A stretch of DNA of 22,136 nucleotides, from assembly GCA_022737715.1 (NCBI GenBank), contig JAIITD010000015.1, forward strand, positions 1 to 22,136. The letters are read 5' to 3'. Below are positions 1 through 8,533 of the stretch, piece by piece. The notes beneath the pieces are model-generated. The model was not told the DNA's origin, ran no database searches, and was given only the letters and a program-made list of their open reading frames with translations. This DNA is from Veillonella sp. GTDB lineage: Bacteria > Bacillota > Negativicutes > Veillonellales > Veillonellaceae. The translations under genes and the position numbers were made by a program. How positions within the stretch are numbered: position 1 is the stretch's first letter; each line of letters begins with the position of its first letter.

Positions 1-953
1 TCTACCGTAATGATCATATTTTCAGAAAATACCGTATCGGATTTCGGATTGGCTACTGGTTCTTCGTGGATTTCAAGTCCCACACCGTGTCCCGTACCAT
101 GATTAAATTCCTTGGTATATCCTTGTTCTCGTATATAGTCACGACATACTGCATCAAGTTCTTTGCCTGTAATTCCTGCACGAACTGCTGCAACACCTCG
201 TTTTTGAGCTTCTAAAACTATACTGTACAATTTCTTTTGTTGCTCTGATGCGGGGCCCATAACGACTGTTCGAGTCATATCTGAATGGAACCCTTTATAC
301 ACGGCACCAAAATCAAAGGTGATAAAATCACCAGCCTCTATAATCTTATCACTAGCTACACCATGAGGCATACTAGATCGATTGCCAGATGCTACAATTG
401 TTGCAAAAGAAGGTTCTTCCGAACCTCGTTTTAACATTTCATCTTCTAAAATGATACGTGCTTCATTTTCCGTCATACCGATCTTTAATTGCGGTAATAA
501 TGCGGCAAATGCATCATCTCCAATTTTAGCAGCTTTTCGCATTAATTCTAATTCATCTTCTCGTTTTACAGCACGCAATTTTGCAAAATGTATGGATGTA
601 AAATTAAAGCGCTCATCTAATGTATCACATAAGGTTTCATATGTATCAACAGGCATATATTTTCCTTCAATACCAAAGAGACCATCGTGAATGTGATTGT
701 CATTAAAAATATCTACAAGAGTATCCATAACTGATGATTCATATTGAATAACCTTATAGCCTTCACATTGTTTTGTAGCTTGCTCTGTATATCTAAAATC
801 GGTAATCATAAATGCTTTGTCTTGTGTGACAATAGCAAATCCTGTGGTACCTGTAAAACCAGCAAAATAATGTAAATTTATAGGGTCAATTAAAATGACA
901 CCAGTTAATTCTTGTTCTTTAATATACTTTTGTAGCTGATTTAATCCGTTCAT
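1..953 (-). CDS. M24 family Xaa-Pro aminopeptidase, N-terminal 317 residues (3' end outside window)
   Basis: This is a two-domain M24B metallopeptidase that would remove an N-terminal residue preceding proline, or split such dipeptides, in the cytoplasm. The N-terminal creatinase-like domain spans about residues 1-125 and the pita-bread catalytic domain starts near 135. Metal ligands are visible as D214 (in ITFDFG), D225 (in SDMTRT) and H289 (in HGTGHGVG). The first two bases of the next codon (GA) fit the fourth ligand, a glutamate, exactly at the window edge; the fifth lies outside. I chose the ATG at 953 because AGGAG at 961-965 is 7 bases upstream; the ATG at 959 would be only 1 base from it. 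Family members are about 350-360 residues, so roughly 40 are missing. It lies 70 bases behind rsuA and may have its own promoter. I cannot separate PepP-like from PepQ-like specificity. Confidence 0.93.
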   Translation of the reverse strand, partial: MNGLNQLQKYIKEQELTGVILIDPINLHYFAGFTGTTGFAIVTQDKAFMITDFRYTEQATKQCEGYKVIQYESSVMDTLVDIFNDNHIHDGLFGIEGKYMPVDTYETLCDTLDERFNFTSIHFAKLRAVKREDELELMRKAAKIGDDAFAALLPQLKIGMTENEARIILEDEMLKRGSEEPSFATIVASGNRSSMPHGVASDKIIEAGDFITFDFGAVYKGFHSDMTRTVVMGPASEQQKKLYSIVLEAQKRGVAAVRAGITGKELDAVCRDYIREQGYTKEFNHGTGHGVGLEIHEEPVANPKSDTVFSENMIITV

Positions 954-984
954 AATCATGCTCCTAGTCTATAAAGTACACCTT

Positions 985-993
985 ATAATACCA
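985..993 (-). promoter_or_regulatory. Possible extended -10 promoter of the aminopeptidase gene
   Basis: On the minus strand TGG-TATTAT, an extended -10 element, lies about 32 bases before the chosen start codon. The hexamer 17 bases upstream (TATTCA) matches the -35 consensus at only three positions. No terminator hairpin is visible between rsuA and this gene, so read-through from rsuA is equally possible. Confidence 0.3.
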
Positions 994-1023
994 TAAAATG
1001 CCTATATTGAATAGATTTTCATG

Positions 1024-1722
1024 CTATTTTTTAAAGTCTACCACATCTTGATCGGCTATTTCTGAATATGTATTAATAGCTTCAATCCCATCTAATGTAA
1101 TATGACCTATGGACAATCTCTTTAAATAAGTAACTTCTCCTCCAGCAGCTCCAATCATACGTTTAACTTGATGGTACTTGCCTTCTTCAATGGTTATATG
1201 TAAAGAAGAATCAGAAAGAACGTCTATTTTAGCTGGTTTACATTGGGTTCCATCCCCCAATACTATACCTGTTTCAATGCGTTCAAGACCATCTTTTGTG
1301 AGTTTACCATTAAATTCCACATAGTATACCTTCGGCACATGTTTGTGACCGTTAATGATAGAATGCGCCCATATACCATCGTTTGTGAGTAATAATAGTC
1401 CTTCTGTATCTTTATCTAGGCGTCCAACTGGAAATACACCCATTTTCTTAAACTCGGGTGGTAATAAATCCATCACTACAGGATGAGTAGAATCTTCTAC
1501 AGCCGTAATATATCCAGCTGGTTTGTGAAATTTAATATAAAACTGTTGTTTTGTTGATATTTGTACGCCATCAACTGCAATAATATCATCATCTATATGT
1601 ATGGATTGGTCTTTTTTTAGGATAATAGTACCATTTACAGTAACACGTCCATCCTTTATAATTTGGTGAACTTCTTTGCGACTACCAAAGGCTTTATTGG
1701 CTAATAATTTATCTAATCGCAT
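1024..1722 (-). CDS. rsuA: 16S rRNA pseudouridine synthase, RsuA/RluB/RluE family
   Basis: The enzyme isomerises a specific uridine in rRNA to pseudouridine; RsuA acts on U516 of 16S rRNA. Residues 1-50 form an S4 RNA-binding domain (MRLDKLLANKAFGSRKE at the start). The catalytic domain follows, with the family motif GRLDKDTEGLLLL at residues 100-112 and the probable catalytic aspartate D103. The C-terminal part carries the KYHQVKRM motif typical of the family. The length, 232 residues, matches RsuA (about 231) better than the longer RluB. GAGGAA lies 6 bases before the ATG. It follows cobC by 35 bases without a visible terminator, so it probably shares the cob transcript. A TATAAT overlapping the cobC stop codon (1757-1762) could give extra local transcription but lacks a good -35. 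Assignment to RsuA rather than a paralogue is by length and architecture only. Confidence 0.88.
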   Translation of the reverse strand: MRLDKLLANKAFGSRKEVHQIIKDGRVTVNGTIILKKDQSIHIDDDIIAVDGVQISTKQQFYIKFHKPAGYITAVEDSTHPVVMDLLPPEFKKMGVFPVGRLDKDTEGLLLLTNDGIWAHSIINGHKHVPKVYYVEFNGKLTKDGLERIETGIVLGDGTQCKPAKIDVLSDSSLHITIEEGKYHQVKRMIGAAGGEVTYLKRLSIGHITLDGIEAINTYSEIADQDVVDFKK

Positions 1723-1757
1723 CTTAATTCCTCTTTCATAGTATTTGAAAGAATAAA

Positions 1758-2396
1758 TTATACATGCCCTCTTAAATTATCTACGTGAGCAGTATCATTT
1801 AATAAGTTTAAAATATTATGGTCCGATGGTCCCATCCCGTTGTAAAACACGCGATTAATCGCAGTATTACCTTGGCTAAAATTCCAACAATGACCAATCG
1901 GAATATCTAGCATTTTACATAACAGTGTACGAATCGTCCCACCATGACAGGTTATTAGGATTGTTTCGTCATCATCATTTTGGCTTAAAAATTCTGAAAG
2001 ACCAGCCCATGCACGATTTTGTACTTCTTGAAAGCTTTCACCATTTGGTAATTTTACAATATCAGGTTGTCGATACATTTGATCAATAAGGCCTGGCCAT
2101 CGTTCTTCGATTTCTGAGAACAATAATTTTTCCCAGTCACCAAAGTCGATTTCTCGTAACCGAGAATCTGTTTTAATATCGATATTTCGATTACCGCGAA
2201 TCGTTTCTGCTGTTACAAGTGCTCTAGATAAATCACTTGATAGAATACGATCAAAATGTACATCCTTTAATGCATTAGCGCAAGCTTTTGCCTGTGCTAT
2301 TCCATTATCATTTAGAGGAACATCGGTTATGCCTTGATAGCGACCTATCTTATTCCATTCAGTTTCGCCATGTCTAATAATATATAATGTTTTCAT
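1758..2396 (-). CDS. cobC: Alpha-ribazole phosphatase (histidine phosphatase family)
   Basis: This enzyme removes the 5'-phosphate from alpha-ribazole phosphate or from the cobamide phosphate made by CobS, closing nucleotide-loop assembly. It is a histidine (phosphoglycerate mutase-like) phosphatase. The RHGE motif is at residues 8-11 with the phosphohistidine H9; R58 (SSDLSRA), E82 and the second histidine H151 (TCHGGTIR) complete the usual active site. The length of 212 residues is normal. The family alone does not fix the substrate because many paralogues act on sugar phosphates or phosphoglycerate. The assignment rests on position: it is 9 bases downstream of cobD inside a run of seven cobamide genes. 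AGGAA lies 6 bases before the start ATG. Confidence 0.88.
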   Translation of the reverse strand: MKTLYIIRHGETEWNKIGRYQGITDVPLNDNGIAQAKACANALKDVHFDRILSSDLSRALVTAETIRGNRNIDIKTDSRLREIDFGDWEKLLFSEIEERWPGLIDQMYRQPDIVKLPNGESFQEVQNRAWAGLSEFLSQNDDDETILITCHGGTIRTLLCKMLDIPIGHCWNFSQGNTAINRVFYNGMGPSDHNILNLLNDTAHVDNLRGHV

Positions 2397-2405
2397 GTTG
2401 TGTTC

Positions 2406-3536
2406 CTATTTCTTAAATATGGTACTTAATAAATGAATAAGTGCCACGTTATGTGCATGATCTTTTATAGCTATCCGCATCCATTTTTGGCCTAACCCTT
2501 TATAATTAGCACAGCTACGAATTAATATATTATGTTTGTCTAATCTAGTTTGTATATCAGTAACTGTAATGGCAGGATTAATAATCTCGATTAAGATATA
2601 ATTTGCGGATGGCTTATAAACTACTAAATCTTTAATAGCCGCTAATGATTCATACATATACTTTGCTTCATTTGCTAATACAATCTTACTATCTTTAATA
2701 TACTTGGTATCATTTAGAGCGGATTCAATATAAGCTTGTGCCAATGTATTAACTGACCATGCAGGAATATATTGACGCAATGATTGTATTAATGTAGGAT
2801 TTGCAAACGCTGCGCCTATACGAAGTCCCGGTACAGCATAAAATTTTGTAAAAGAATGTACGATAATTACATTATCATATTGATTAATGAGCTCGCGCAT
2901 AGAGTAGCTATTGTCTCGTAACGATTCATTACCAATAAAATCAATGAATGATTCATCGATAACAAGTAAGCTATTAGCATCCTTTAACATTTGTGCTAAT
3001 ATTTTGATTGATTGTTTATCCAACAATGTTCCATCTGGATTATTAGGATTTCCTAAAAATACGATAATGCGCCCATCTTGACCTTTTAATTCAGCAGCAA
3101 ATGTTTGTAATGCTAAATAAGGTACTTCAAAATATGGGTTGCCATCATCATCTTGTCGCTGACGATAAAAAATATCCCTCAACGGTATATTAGCAGCATC
3201 CATAGAAGCTTGGTATTCAGAGAAACCAGGCGCAGGAACAAAAGCCCCTGTAAATCCAGGTAATCGTCCAATTACATAGAGAAGCTCTGCAGCTCCATTA
3301 CCAAGAAGTATAGAACTCTTTTCTATACCATATACATCGGCAATAGAATTCATAACATCATCATTTGTAACATCTGGATAATGTGATATGTAACGTAATC
3401 GCTCGTTTAGTGCGTCTAAACCTTTTGGACTAGGTCCTAGTAGATTGATATTGGCACTAAAATCAGATACTTCAGATAGATTTATTTTGTGGTCATGAGA
3501 AAATTTAAAAATATTTCCGCCGTGTGTATCTGGCAT
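2406..3536 (-). CDS. cobD: L-threonine-O-3-phosphate decarboxylase (PLP enzyme)
   Basis: CobD is a pyridoxal-phosphate fold-type I enzyme that decarboxylates L-threonine phosphate to (R)-1-amino-2-propanol O-2-phosphate, the linker between the corrin ring and the nucleotide loop. It resembles histidinol-phosphate aminotransferases. Visible signatures are the N-terminal HGGN, NPNNPDG, the cofactor-binding aspartate in LLVIDESFIDF (D194) and the Schiff-base lysine in HSFTKFYAVPGLRIG (K231, counted from the start chosen here). HGGN near the N-terminus and the cobamide context favour CobD over HisC. I chose the ATG at 3536 because GGAGG at 3543-3547 is 6 bases upstream; the ATG at 3542 directly abuts that site. 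This gives 376 residues. pduX, the gene just upstream, makes its substrate. In Pseudomonas-style nomenclature this protein is called CobC, so database names may conflict. Confidence 0.93.
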   Translation of the reverse strand: MPDTHGGNIFKFSHDHKINLSEVSDFSANINLLGPSPKGLDALNERLRYISHYPDVTNDDVMNSIADVYGIEKSSILLGNGAAELLYVIGRLPGFTGAFVPAPGFSEYQASMDAANIPLRDIFYRQRQDDDGNPYFEVPYLALQTFAAELKGQDGRIIVFLGNPNNPDGTLLDKQSIKILAQMLKDANSLLVIDESFIDFIGNESLRDNSYSMRELINQYDNVIIVHSFTKFYAVPGLRIGAAFANPTLIQSLRQYIPAWSVNTLAQAYIESALNDTKYIKDSKIVLANEAKYMYESLAAIKDLVVYKPSANYILIEIINPAITVTDIQTRLDKHNILIRSCANYKGLGQKWMRIAIKDHAHNVALIHLLSTIFKK

Positions 3537-3548
3537 TGGCATCCTCCT

Positions 3549-4427
3549 TTATCGCTTTATATATGTTAGTCCTTCATTTGTTGTTTCCACAATATCAATA
3601 TATTGTAAGGTAGGTAATTTTTTTTCAATGTATCGCCTACATTCATCAATAGCCGTATAATCACTTGGAAACAATAGTCCCATTATAGTACCACTGTGAG
3701 CAATGATTGTACCAACACTATGAAAGGCATTACCAATATCATGAAACTCGTAAAGATTAGGCTTATATAAAATGCGTTGATTAGCAAAGGCACTCAAGGT
3801 AGCTGCCTGTCCTATCAACGTAATATCATGTGTTTCTAGACCTTTTTTAAAGAGATCTAACGATTCTCTAATGATAGGTTCTTTTTCGTTAATTTTATGG
3901 GATAAGTCTTTTTGTTGATTAAAAGAGATGGTATCAATAGTACCACCTTCATCAAAAATGAGTATTTTTAAAGGCGGACAAGTTCCTAAAAAATTACAGA
4001 TGGCCCCATTTATATAATCAAATTGTGTAATTCCAGGGTAAAAAGCGGCATCTGTTGGCTCTACTGATAAACAAATGGTTTCTAGCTCTTTTGGTGTTAA
4101 TGCTCTATTACATGATAAAGCAGTGGCCATTGCGGCTACTGCTATATCCGCAGAGCTAGATGCCATTCCTTTTCCTTGGATAATATCAGATCTTACATAG
4201 ATGGCGGTATTGTCATGGCTTGGAATATGTAATATATCCTTTACTAAGTTGCGAGCTTGACTAGACTTAGGTTGTAAGGAGCAATAATAGTGTGGTAATG
4301 GATGTGTTACCTGGCTCAGTGCATAGGAATAGCGGTTGATTGGACATGTCACAAGAAATGATTGTCCATCAATGGCTCCTTGGATAAATTCCCCACAAGT
4401 GCCTGGAGCACGAACATAATAAGTCAC
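3549..4427 (-). CDS. pduX: L-threonine kinase, GHMP family (PduX)
   Basis: PduX phosphorylates free L-threonine with ATP to give L-threonine O-3-phosphate for CobD. The N-terminus reads YYVRAPGTCGEFIQG, the PduX form of the GHMP N-terminal motif. The glycine/serine-rich ATP loop GKGMASSSAD lies near residues 85-94. A TTG-initiated reading from 4445 is possible, but AAGGAGG followed by a 5-base spacer points to the GTG at 4427, giving a protein of 292 residues. The conserved domain also begins right after this GTG. It sits 6 bases upstream of cobD, which fits substrate channelling in order. Homoserine kinase, encoded at 10776-11702, is a distant member of the same superfamily but has a different N-terminal motif, so the two should not be confused. 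Confidence 0.9.
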   Translation of the reverse strand: MTYYVRAPGTCGEFIQGAIDGQSFLVTCPINRYSYALSQVTHPLPHYYCSLQPKSSQARNLVKDILHIPSHDNTAIYVRSDIIQGKGMASSSADIAVAAMATALSCNRALTPKELETICLSVEPTDAAFYPGITQFDYINGAICNFLGTCPPLKILIFDEGGTIDTISFNQQKDLSHKINEKEPIIRESLDLFKKGLETHDITLIGQAATLSAFANQRILYKPNLYEFHDIGNAFHSVGTIIAHSGTIMGLLFPSDYTAIDECRRYIEKKLPTLQYIDIVETTNEGLTYIKR

Positions 4428-4472
4428 TAAATCCTCCTTATACAATAAAACGATCTATGTATAATTAAATGA

Positions 4473-5360
4473 TTAAAGAATAGGAGCTTTCACAACAGAA
4501 GATAACAATGTCAACGTAATTATATATACTAATATCAACAAGACCTCTGTTACTTCTACTACGAATCCATATGTATCACCAGTCGTTCCACCTAGCTGTT
4601 TAACTATATAATGATTGATAATACGATTAATGATATAGCTAACGATCATCGAGAATATATTGATTTCCATTAAGCCTACCAAAGCGTATGCAAGGCCAAA
4701 AATAGCTATGCTATATGGTATAAATGGAATCGAAAGTATACTTGTTATACCTAAAGCGATTGCATATAGTAATGATAAAAGTATACAAATGATAATAGGC
4801 ATACAAAAAGTAGAAATAGTGCTCCATGTAATCACATGTTTTGGTGCATATACGGCAAAGGCTTGTCCCATACCGGATTTACGAGCATACGGATAGGAGC
4901 GAATACTTAAAATTAATGTGTATCGACTCATAAGAGGCATCATTACCAGTATAATAGGGATAAATTCAGGTATAGGAATCGCAGTTAATAGTTGCCATTT
5001 TAACAATGTGATAAATACAAAAGCTACAACCCCAAAGGAACCCACACGGCTATCCTTCATAATTTCTAATTTTTTCTCTCTTTCACGCCCTGAAAACAGG
5101 CCATCGCTTGTATCCATTAGTCCATCAGCATGCAAGCCACCTGTGAATAAAAACTCACTGATAACAATTATAAGCATTAATGGAATGGGTGATAAAAATT
5201 GAGAGAATATAAAATAAATCAGTGTTAAAAATATACCGATAATTAATCCTACAAAAGGAAATGTAGCAACAGACTTACCAAAATCTTCCATGGACCATTC
5301 TGTTTGATTTACGATTTTTAGTCTAGTTAGAAATTGTAAGGCTATAAAGAAAGGTGTCAT
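4473..5360 (-). CDS. cobS: Adenosylcobinamide-GDP ribazoletransferase (cobalamin-5'-phosphate synthase)
   Basis: CobS is an integral membrane enzyme joining adenosylcobinamide-GDP with alpha-ribazole (phosphate) and releasing GMP, the step that completes the lower-ligand loop. The family signature GGLHADGLMDTSDGLFSG is at about residues 74-91 and is followed by a short charged stretch and KDSRVGSFG. Long hydrophobic segments near residues 32-75, 115-150, 180-235 and at the C-terminus predict several membrane helices. The length of 295 residues is slightly above the usual 245-260. GGAG of the ribosome site is part of the last codon of cbiB, 10 bases before the ATG, and only 7 bases separate the two genes, so translation is probably coupled. 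A 45-base gap follows before pduX. Confidence 0.95.
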   Translation of the reverse strand: MTPFFIALQFLTRLKIVNQTEWSMEDFGKSVATFPFVGLIIGIFLTLIYFIFSQFLSPIPLMLIIVISEFLFTGGLHADGLMDTSDGLFSGREREKKLEIMKDSRVGSFGVVAFVFITLLKWQLLTAIPIPEFIPIILVMMPLMSRYTLILSIRSYPYARKSGMGQAFAVYAPKHVITWSTISTFCMPIIICILLSLLYAIALGITSILSIPFIPYSIAIFGLAYALVGLMEINIFSMIVSYIINRIINHYIVKQLGGTTGDTYGFVVEVTEVLLILVYIITLTLLSSVVKAPIL

Positions 5361-5367
5361 CTATGTA

Positions 5368-6360
5368 TTACTCCATAAATTGATAAGCGACTATGGTGGT
5401 GATGATGATCATAAGTATTGATGACAAATACATCATATATACACATCGAGTAATATGTAATCGATTAAGTGTTTCTAATGCATCCCCCATATACTCACGA
5501 AATGTCATCTTTTTAAAGTATTGGTTATAACCGCCTAGGCGAATGTGCAATGCACCCGCCACAGGTGCTTCTGCATAGCCCCCATTAGGACTAGGATGTT
5601 TATAGGCATCGCGAAGGCCGATACGGAATGCGGCCTTGCCATCAAATCGTAATATAAAGGCAGAAATAACTAATAATAGAAATGTTAGTCGTGCTGGAAT
5701 CCAATTTAATATATCATCTAAACGCGCAGCTACACGCCCAAAGAACATATATTTCTGATTTTTATATCCCAACATGGAATCCATAGTATTAGCTGTGCGA
5801 TATAATATAGCCCCTATTGGACCACCTAATATAAAGAAAAATAGAGGTGAAACAATGCCATCAATAGTATTTTCAGCTATTGTTTCTACTGTAGCCCGAG
5901 TAATTTCACTTTCATCAAGATCATCTGTATCGCGACCTACAATCCATGAAACGCGATGCCTAGCATCATCGATGCGACCTTGTTTCAGCAATCGATTAAT
6001 TTCAAACCCAGCTGCGCCTAGTGAACGAGGCGAAATTGTGATGTACACAATCAGTACTTGAATGGCATATTCTACCCATTCATTGATAAGACTACCAATC
6101 CAAAGAAGTAGTGAGGCTATGATGTAAACGGTTAACAATATAAAGCCAACCGTAATACCACCATACCAGAGTTTTTTTGTATCATTATCTGTATCTTTAT
6201 AAAATACAGCCTCATAAAATGATATGACACGACCAATTAGAGCAACAGGATGAAATTTACTATTGGGATCACCGATAATCGTATCAATTATAAACGCAAA
6301 AATTGGAATACATACATAGTTATAATGTTTAAACCAATCTAAGAGTATGTTTAAATCCAT
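5368..6360 (-). CDS. cbiB: Adenosylcobinamide-phosphate synthase (CbiB)
   Basis: CbiB is a membrane protein that attaches aminopropanol phosphate (or aminopropanol) to the propionate side chain of ring D of adenosylcobyric acid. The N-terminal signature reads IDTIIGDPNSKFHPVALIGR, and the C-terminal part holds HPSPNGGYAEAPVAGALHIR, both typical of CbiB/CobD (Pseudomonas naming). Several hydrophobic segments predict multiple membrane helices. The length of 330 residues is normal. It lies 5 bases behind cbiP and 7 bases before cobS. The ribosome site is weak (GGGTGA overlapping the cbiP stop codon), which fits translational coupling. Its substrates come from its neighbours: cobyric acid from CbiP and aminopropanol phosphate from CobD. 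Confidence 0.95.
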   Translation of the reverse strand: MDLNILLDWFKHYNYVCIPIFAFIIDTIIGDPNSKFHPVALIGRVISFYEAVFYKDTDNDTKKLWYGGITVGFILLTVYIIASLLLWIGSLINEWVEYAIQVLIVYITISPRSLGAAGFEINRLLKQGRIDDARHRVSWIVGRDTDDLDESEITRATVETIAENTIDGIVSPLFFFILGGPIGAILYRTANTMDSMLGYKNQKYMFFGRVAARLDDILNWIPARLTFLLLVISAFILRFDGKAAFRIGLRDAYKHPSPNGGYAEAPVAGALHIRLGGYNQYFKKMTFREYMGDALETLNRLHITRCVYMMYLSSILMIIITTIVAYQFME

Positions 6361-6365
6361 TCATA

Positions 6366-7892
6366 TCACCCATTATCCTTTAATAGATTCATAATGTAAT
6401 CCATATCTAAATGTTCTTCCACGATATCTGCTAAACGATTATACGCATTGTTTTTATGTTCGAAATAATGGAACACAACAGGTGTTTCTTCTAATCCTTT
6501 ACGTAAACGTAATTGATTTATAATAAAACGGCGGAATTCATCGTTATCAAATACACCATGAATATAGGTACCCATAACTTGATGACGACCATCGATAAAT
6601 CCATCTACTACTGTTATAGGCGTTTCGCTACGTTTAGTAATCGTGAAACAACGTTTTACAGTATCATCATTTGGTGTTGTATCTCCCATATGGATTTCAT
6701 ATCCTACGAGTTCACTACCAGAAAATGTACCGTTAAGGAAATGTAAATTTTCCACATCAAATGTTACTTGATGTGTCGTTTTTTGATCCTTCATGGTTGT
6801 AGTAGAGTTAACTAAGCCGAGGCCTTCGCTCTCCTCGATATCGCCTTCCATATGATGCGGATCATATATAGCAGTACCAAGCATTTGGTTACCACCGCAA
6901 ATACCGATTACAGGAGTTCCTTTTTCAGCGAGTTCTTTAATCTCATCAGCTAAGCCGGAGTTTTTTAAATATGTTAAGTCAGCTAATGTATTTTTAGAAC
7001 CTGGCAAAATAATCAAATCAGGCGTACCAATAACATCTCCAGGACCGACAAAACGAACGGAAACATCTGGTTCATAGTTCAACGCATCAAAATCTGTAAA
7101 ATTAGAGATTTTAGGAGTTTGGATAACAGCAATTTGAATGTCTTTAGAACCTACATTCTTTTTATTTTCCAAAGCTACAGAATCTTCTTCATCAATATCA
7201 AGATTTTCAATGGCAGGAATAACACCAACCACTTTTTTACCTGTTTTTTCTTCGATGAAAGTCAATGCTGGTTCTAGTAATTTAATATCGCCACGGAATT
7301 TATTAATTACAATCCCCTTTATTAGATCGCGTTCTTCCGGTTCGAGTAATTCTAATGTACCCACAATAGAAGCAATAGCACCACCTCTATCTATATCCGC
7401 AATGAGAAATACAGGAGCTTGTGTCATTTTAGCAATACGCATATTTACGATATCATTAGCTTTTAAATTAACCTCAGCAGGACTACCAGCCCCTTCGATG
7501 ACAATCATTTCAAAATTTTCATCGAGAAAGGCAAGAGATTCTTTGACCTTATCAAGAGCTGTTAAAGAGTAATGGGTATGATATTCTTTAGCACTATACA
7601 CACCAACAGGTTTGCCCATTAGTACAACTTGAGATGACTGATTTCCTGTAGGTTTAAGCAATACAGGATTCATTTGTACAATAGGATCAATACCAGCTGC
7701 TTCAGCTTGGGCAACTTGAGCACGTCCTATTTCATCACCCCATTTGGTTACATAGGAGTTTAAAGCCATATTTTGCGCTTTAAATGGCACAGTTTTATAG
7801 CCCATCCGATAAAGAATACGGCATAATGCAGTACATAAAATACTTTTGCCTACATTAGAGCTCGTTCCTTGGAACATGATTTTTTTAGCCAT
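6366..7892 (-). CDS. cbiP: Adenosylcobyric acid synthase, glutamine-hydrolysing
   Basis: CbiP/CobQ amidates side chains b, d, e and g of adenosylcobyrinic acid a,c-diamide using glutamine and ATP, giving cobyric acid. The N-terminal half is a dethiobiotin-synthetase-like ATPase with the loop GTSSNVGKS at residues 9-17. The C-terminal half is a class I-like glutamine amidotransferase with the nucleophile C332 in VIGICGGNQMLG and the catalytic histidine H445 in TYIHGVFDN. The length of 508 residues is typical. The start ATG has AGGAGG 9 bases upstream, and that site lies inside the end of cobU; the two reading frames overlap by 8 bases. This is the earliest corrin-modifying enzyme in the window; no ring-building genes are nearby. 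Confidence 0.96.
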   Translation of the reverse strand: MAKKIMFQGTSSNVGKSILCTALCRILYRMGYKTVPFKAQNMALNSYVTKWGDEIGRAQVAQAEAAGIDPIVQMNPVLLKPTGNQSSQVVLMGKPVGVYSAKEYHTHYSLTALDKVKESLAFLDENFEMIVIEGAGSPAEVNLKANDIVNMRIAKMTQAPVFLIADIDRGGAIASIVGTLELLEPEERDLIKGIVINKFRGDIKLLEPALTFIEEKTGKKVVGVIPAIENLDIDEEDSVALENKKNVGSKDIQIAVIQTPKISNFTDFDALNYEPDVSVRFVGPGDVIGTPDLIILPGSKNTLADLTYLKNSGLADEIKELAEKGTPVIGICGGNQMLGTAIYDPHHMEGDIEESEGLGLVNSTTTMKDQKTTHQVTFDVENLHFLNGTFSGSELVGYEIHMGDTTPNDDTVKRCFTITKRSETPITVVDGFIDGRHQVMGTYIHGVFDNDEFRRFIINQLRLRKGLEETPVVFHYFEHKNNAYNRLADIVEEHLDMDYIMNLLKDNG

Positions 7893-8463
7893 TTATATGA
7901 ACCTCCTGAGATTTTAATTCTATGGTTACCCCACTAATTGTTAAGTACATTTTATTAGCAGCACTAGCAACCTCTCGATTTACACGGCCAGTTATGTCGC
8001 GAAAATATCTTGCCAATTTGTTTTCTGGTACAATACCTAATCCGATTTCATTGGTTACAAAAATAACCGTTTTATCATTACTGTTATTAATTTCTTGTAA
8101 TAATAATTGCAATTCTTTTAAAATAATAGATTCTATACGATTAGCATCCTCCTGCGTATTGATATCCCCATGAGCGAAGACGTGATTTGATGTAAACATA
8201 GTGAGACAATCTATTAATATGACATCACTAACATTCTTAATTTGTTCCCAATTTTCATGTAAGTGTAGTGGGATTTCAAAAGTAATCCAATCCTTACCGC
8301 GGCGTAATTGATGCTTTTTGATGCGGTCTTTCATTTCGTCATCAAAAGCTTGCCCGGTAGCAACATATGCCTTTCGCCCTTTTAAGGATAAGGCTAATTG
8401 TTCTGCAAATTCACTTTTTCCACTACGAGCTCCTCCGGAGCATAGAATAATTGTAGATTTCAT
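7885..8463 (-). CDS. cobU: Adenosylcobinamide kinase / adenosylcobinamide-phosphate guanylyltransferase
   Basis: CobU phosphorylates adenosylcobinamide and then transfers GMP from GTP to make adenosylcobinamide-GDP, the CobS substrate. The nucleotide loop SGGARSGKS is at residues 9-17. The likely guanylylated histidine is H51 in KKHQLRRG, matching the position known for the Salmonella enzyme. VILIDCLTMF provides the Walker B-like strand and VTNEIGLGIVPE is a further family motif. A TTG-initiated reading would begin at 8478, but the ATG at 8463 has AGGTG 4 bases upstream and starts the protein five residues before the conserved strand, giving 192 residues. It is the first gene of the cob operon and overlaps cbiP by 8 bases. 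Confidence 0.94.
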   Translation of the reverse strand: MKSTIILCSGGARSGKSEFAEQLALSLKGRKAYVATGQAFDDEMKDRIKKHQLRRGKDWITFEIPLHLHENWEQIKNVSDVILIDCLTMFTSNHVFAHGDINTQEDANRIESIILKELQLLLQEINNSNDKTVIFVTNEIGLGIVPENKLARYFRDITGRVNREVASAANKMYLTISGVTIELKSQEVHING

Positions 8464-8483
8464 AAAGCACCTATACAAGTATA

Positions 8484-8520
8484 TATAATTTCTGTATCAT
8501 TATTAGTATAACAAAAGGAG
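8484..8520 (+). promoter_or_regulatory. Possible -10 and ribosome site for the 112-residue gene
   Basis: A perfect TATAAT is at 8484-8489, with no recognisable -35 at the usual distance, so transcription start would fall near 8496. AAAGGAG at 8514-8520 is 7 bases before the ATG at 8528. TATAAC at 8507-8512 is an alternative but leaves too little leader. The assignment is weak because the region is AT-rich. Confidence 0.35.
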
Positions 8521-8533
8521 ATACACTATGGAA
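8505..8533 (-). promoter_or_regulatory. Candidate promoter of the cob operon
   Basis: On the minus strand TGT-TATACT forms an extended -10 (hexamer 8505-8510). The hexamer 17 bases upstream (TTCCAT, 8528-8533) is a poor -35 and lies over the first codons of the divergent gene. A start near 8498 would leave a leader of about 35 bases before cobU. That is too short for a cobalamin riboswitch, which needs roughly 200 bases. Confidence 0.4.

Noticed and set aside
382..690. A 102-codon plus-strand open frame
   Set aside because: It is opposite the M24 aminopeptidase, which continues through the whole region with its metal ligands in frame.
3549..4427. Reading pduX as a second homoserine kinase or a mevalonate-pathway GHMP kinase
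   Set aside because: The N-terminal APGTCGEFIQG motif and adjacency to cobD fit PduX, and a true homoserine kinase with its own motif lies at 10776-11702.
7138..7572. A 144-codon plus-strand open frame
   Set aside because: It lies wholly opposite cbiP, whose motifs are intact; no ribosome site and no recognisable protein.
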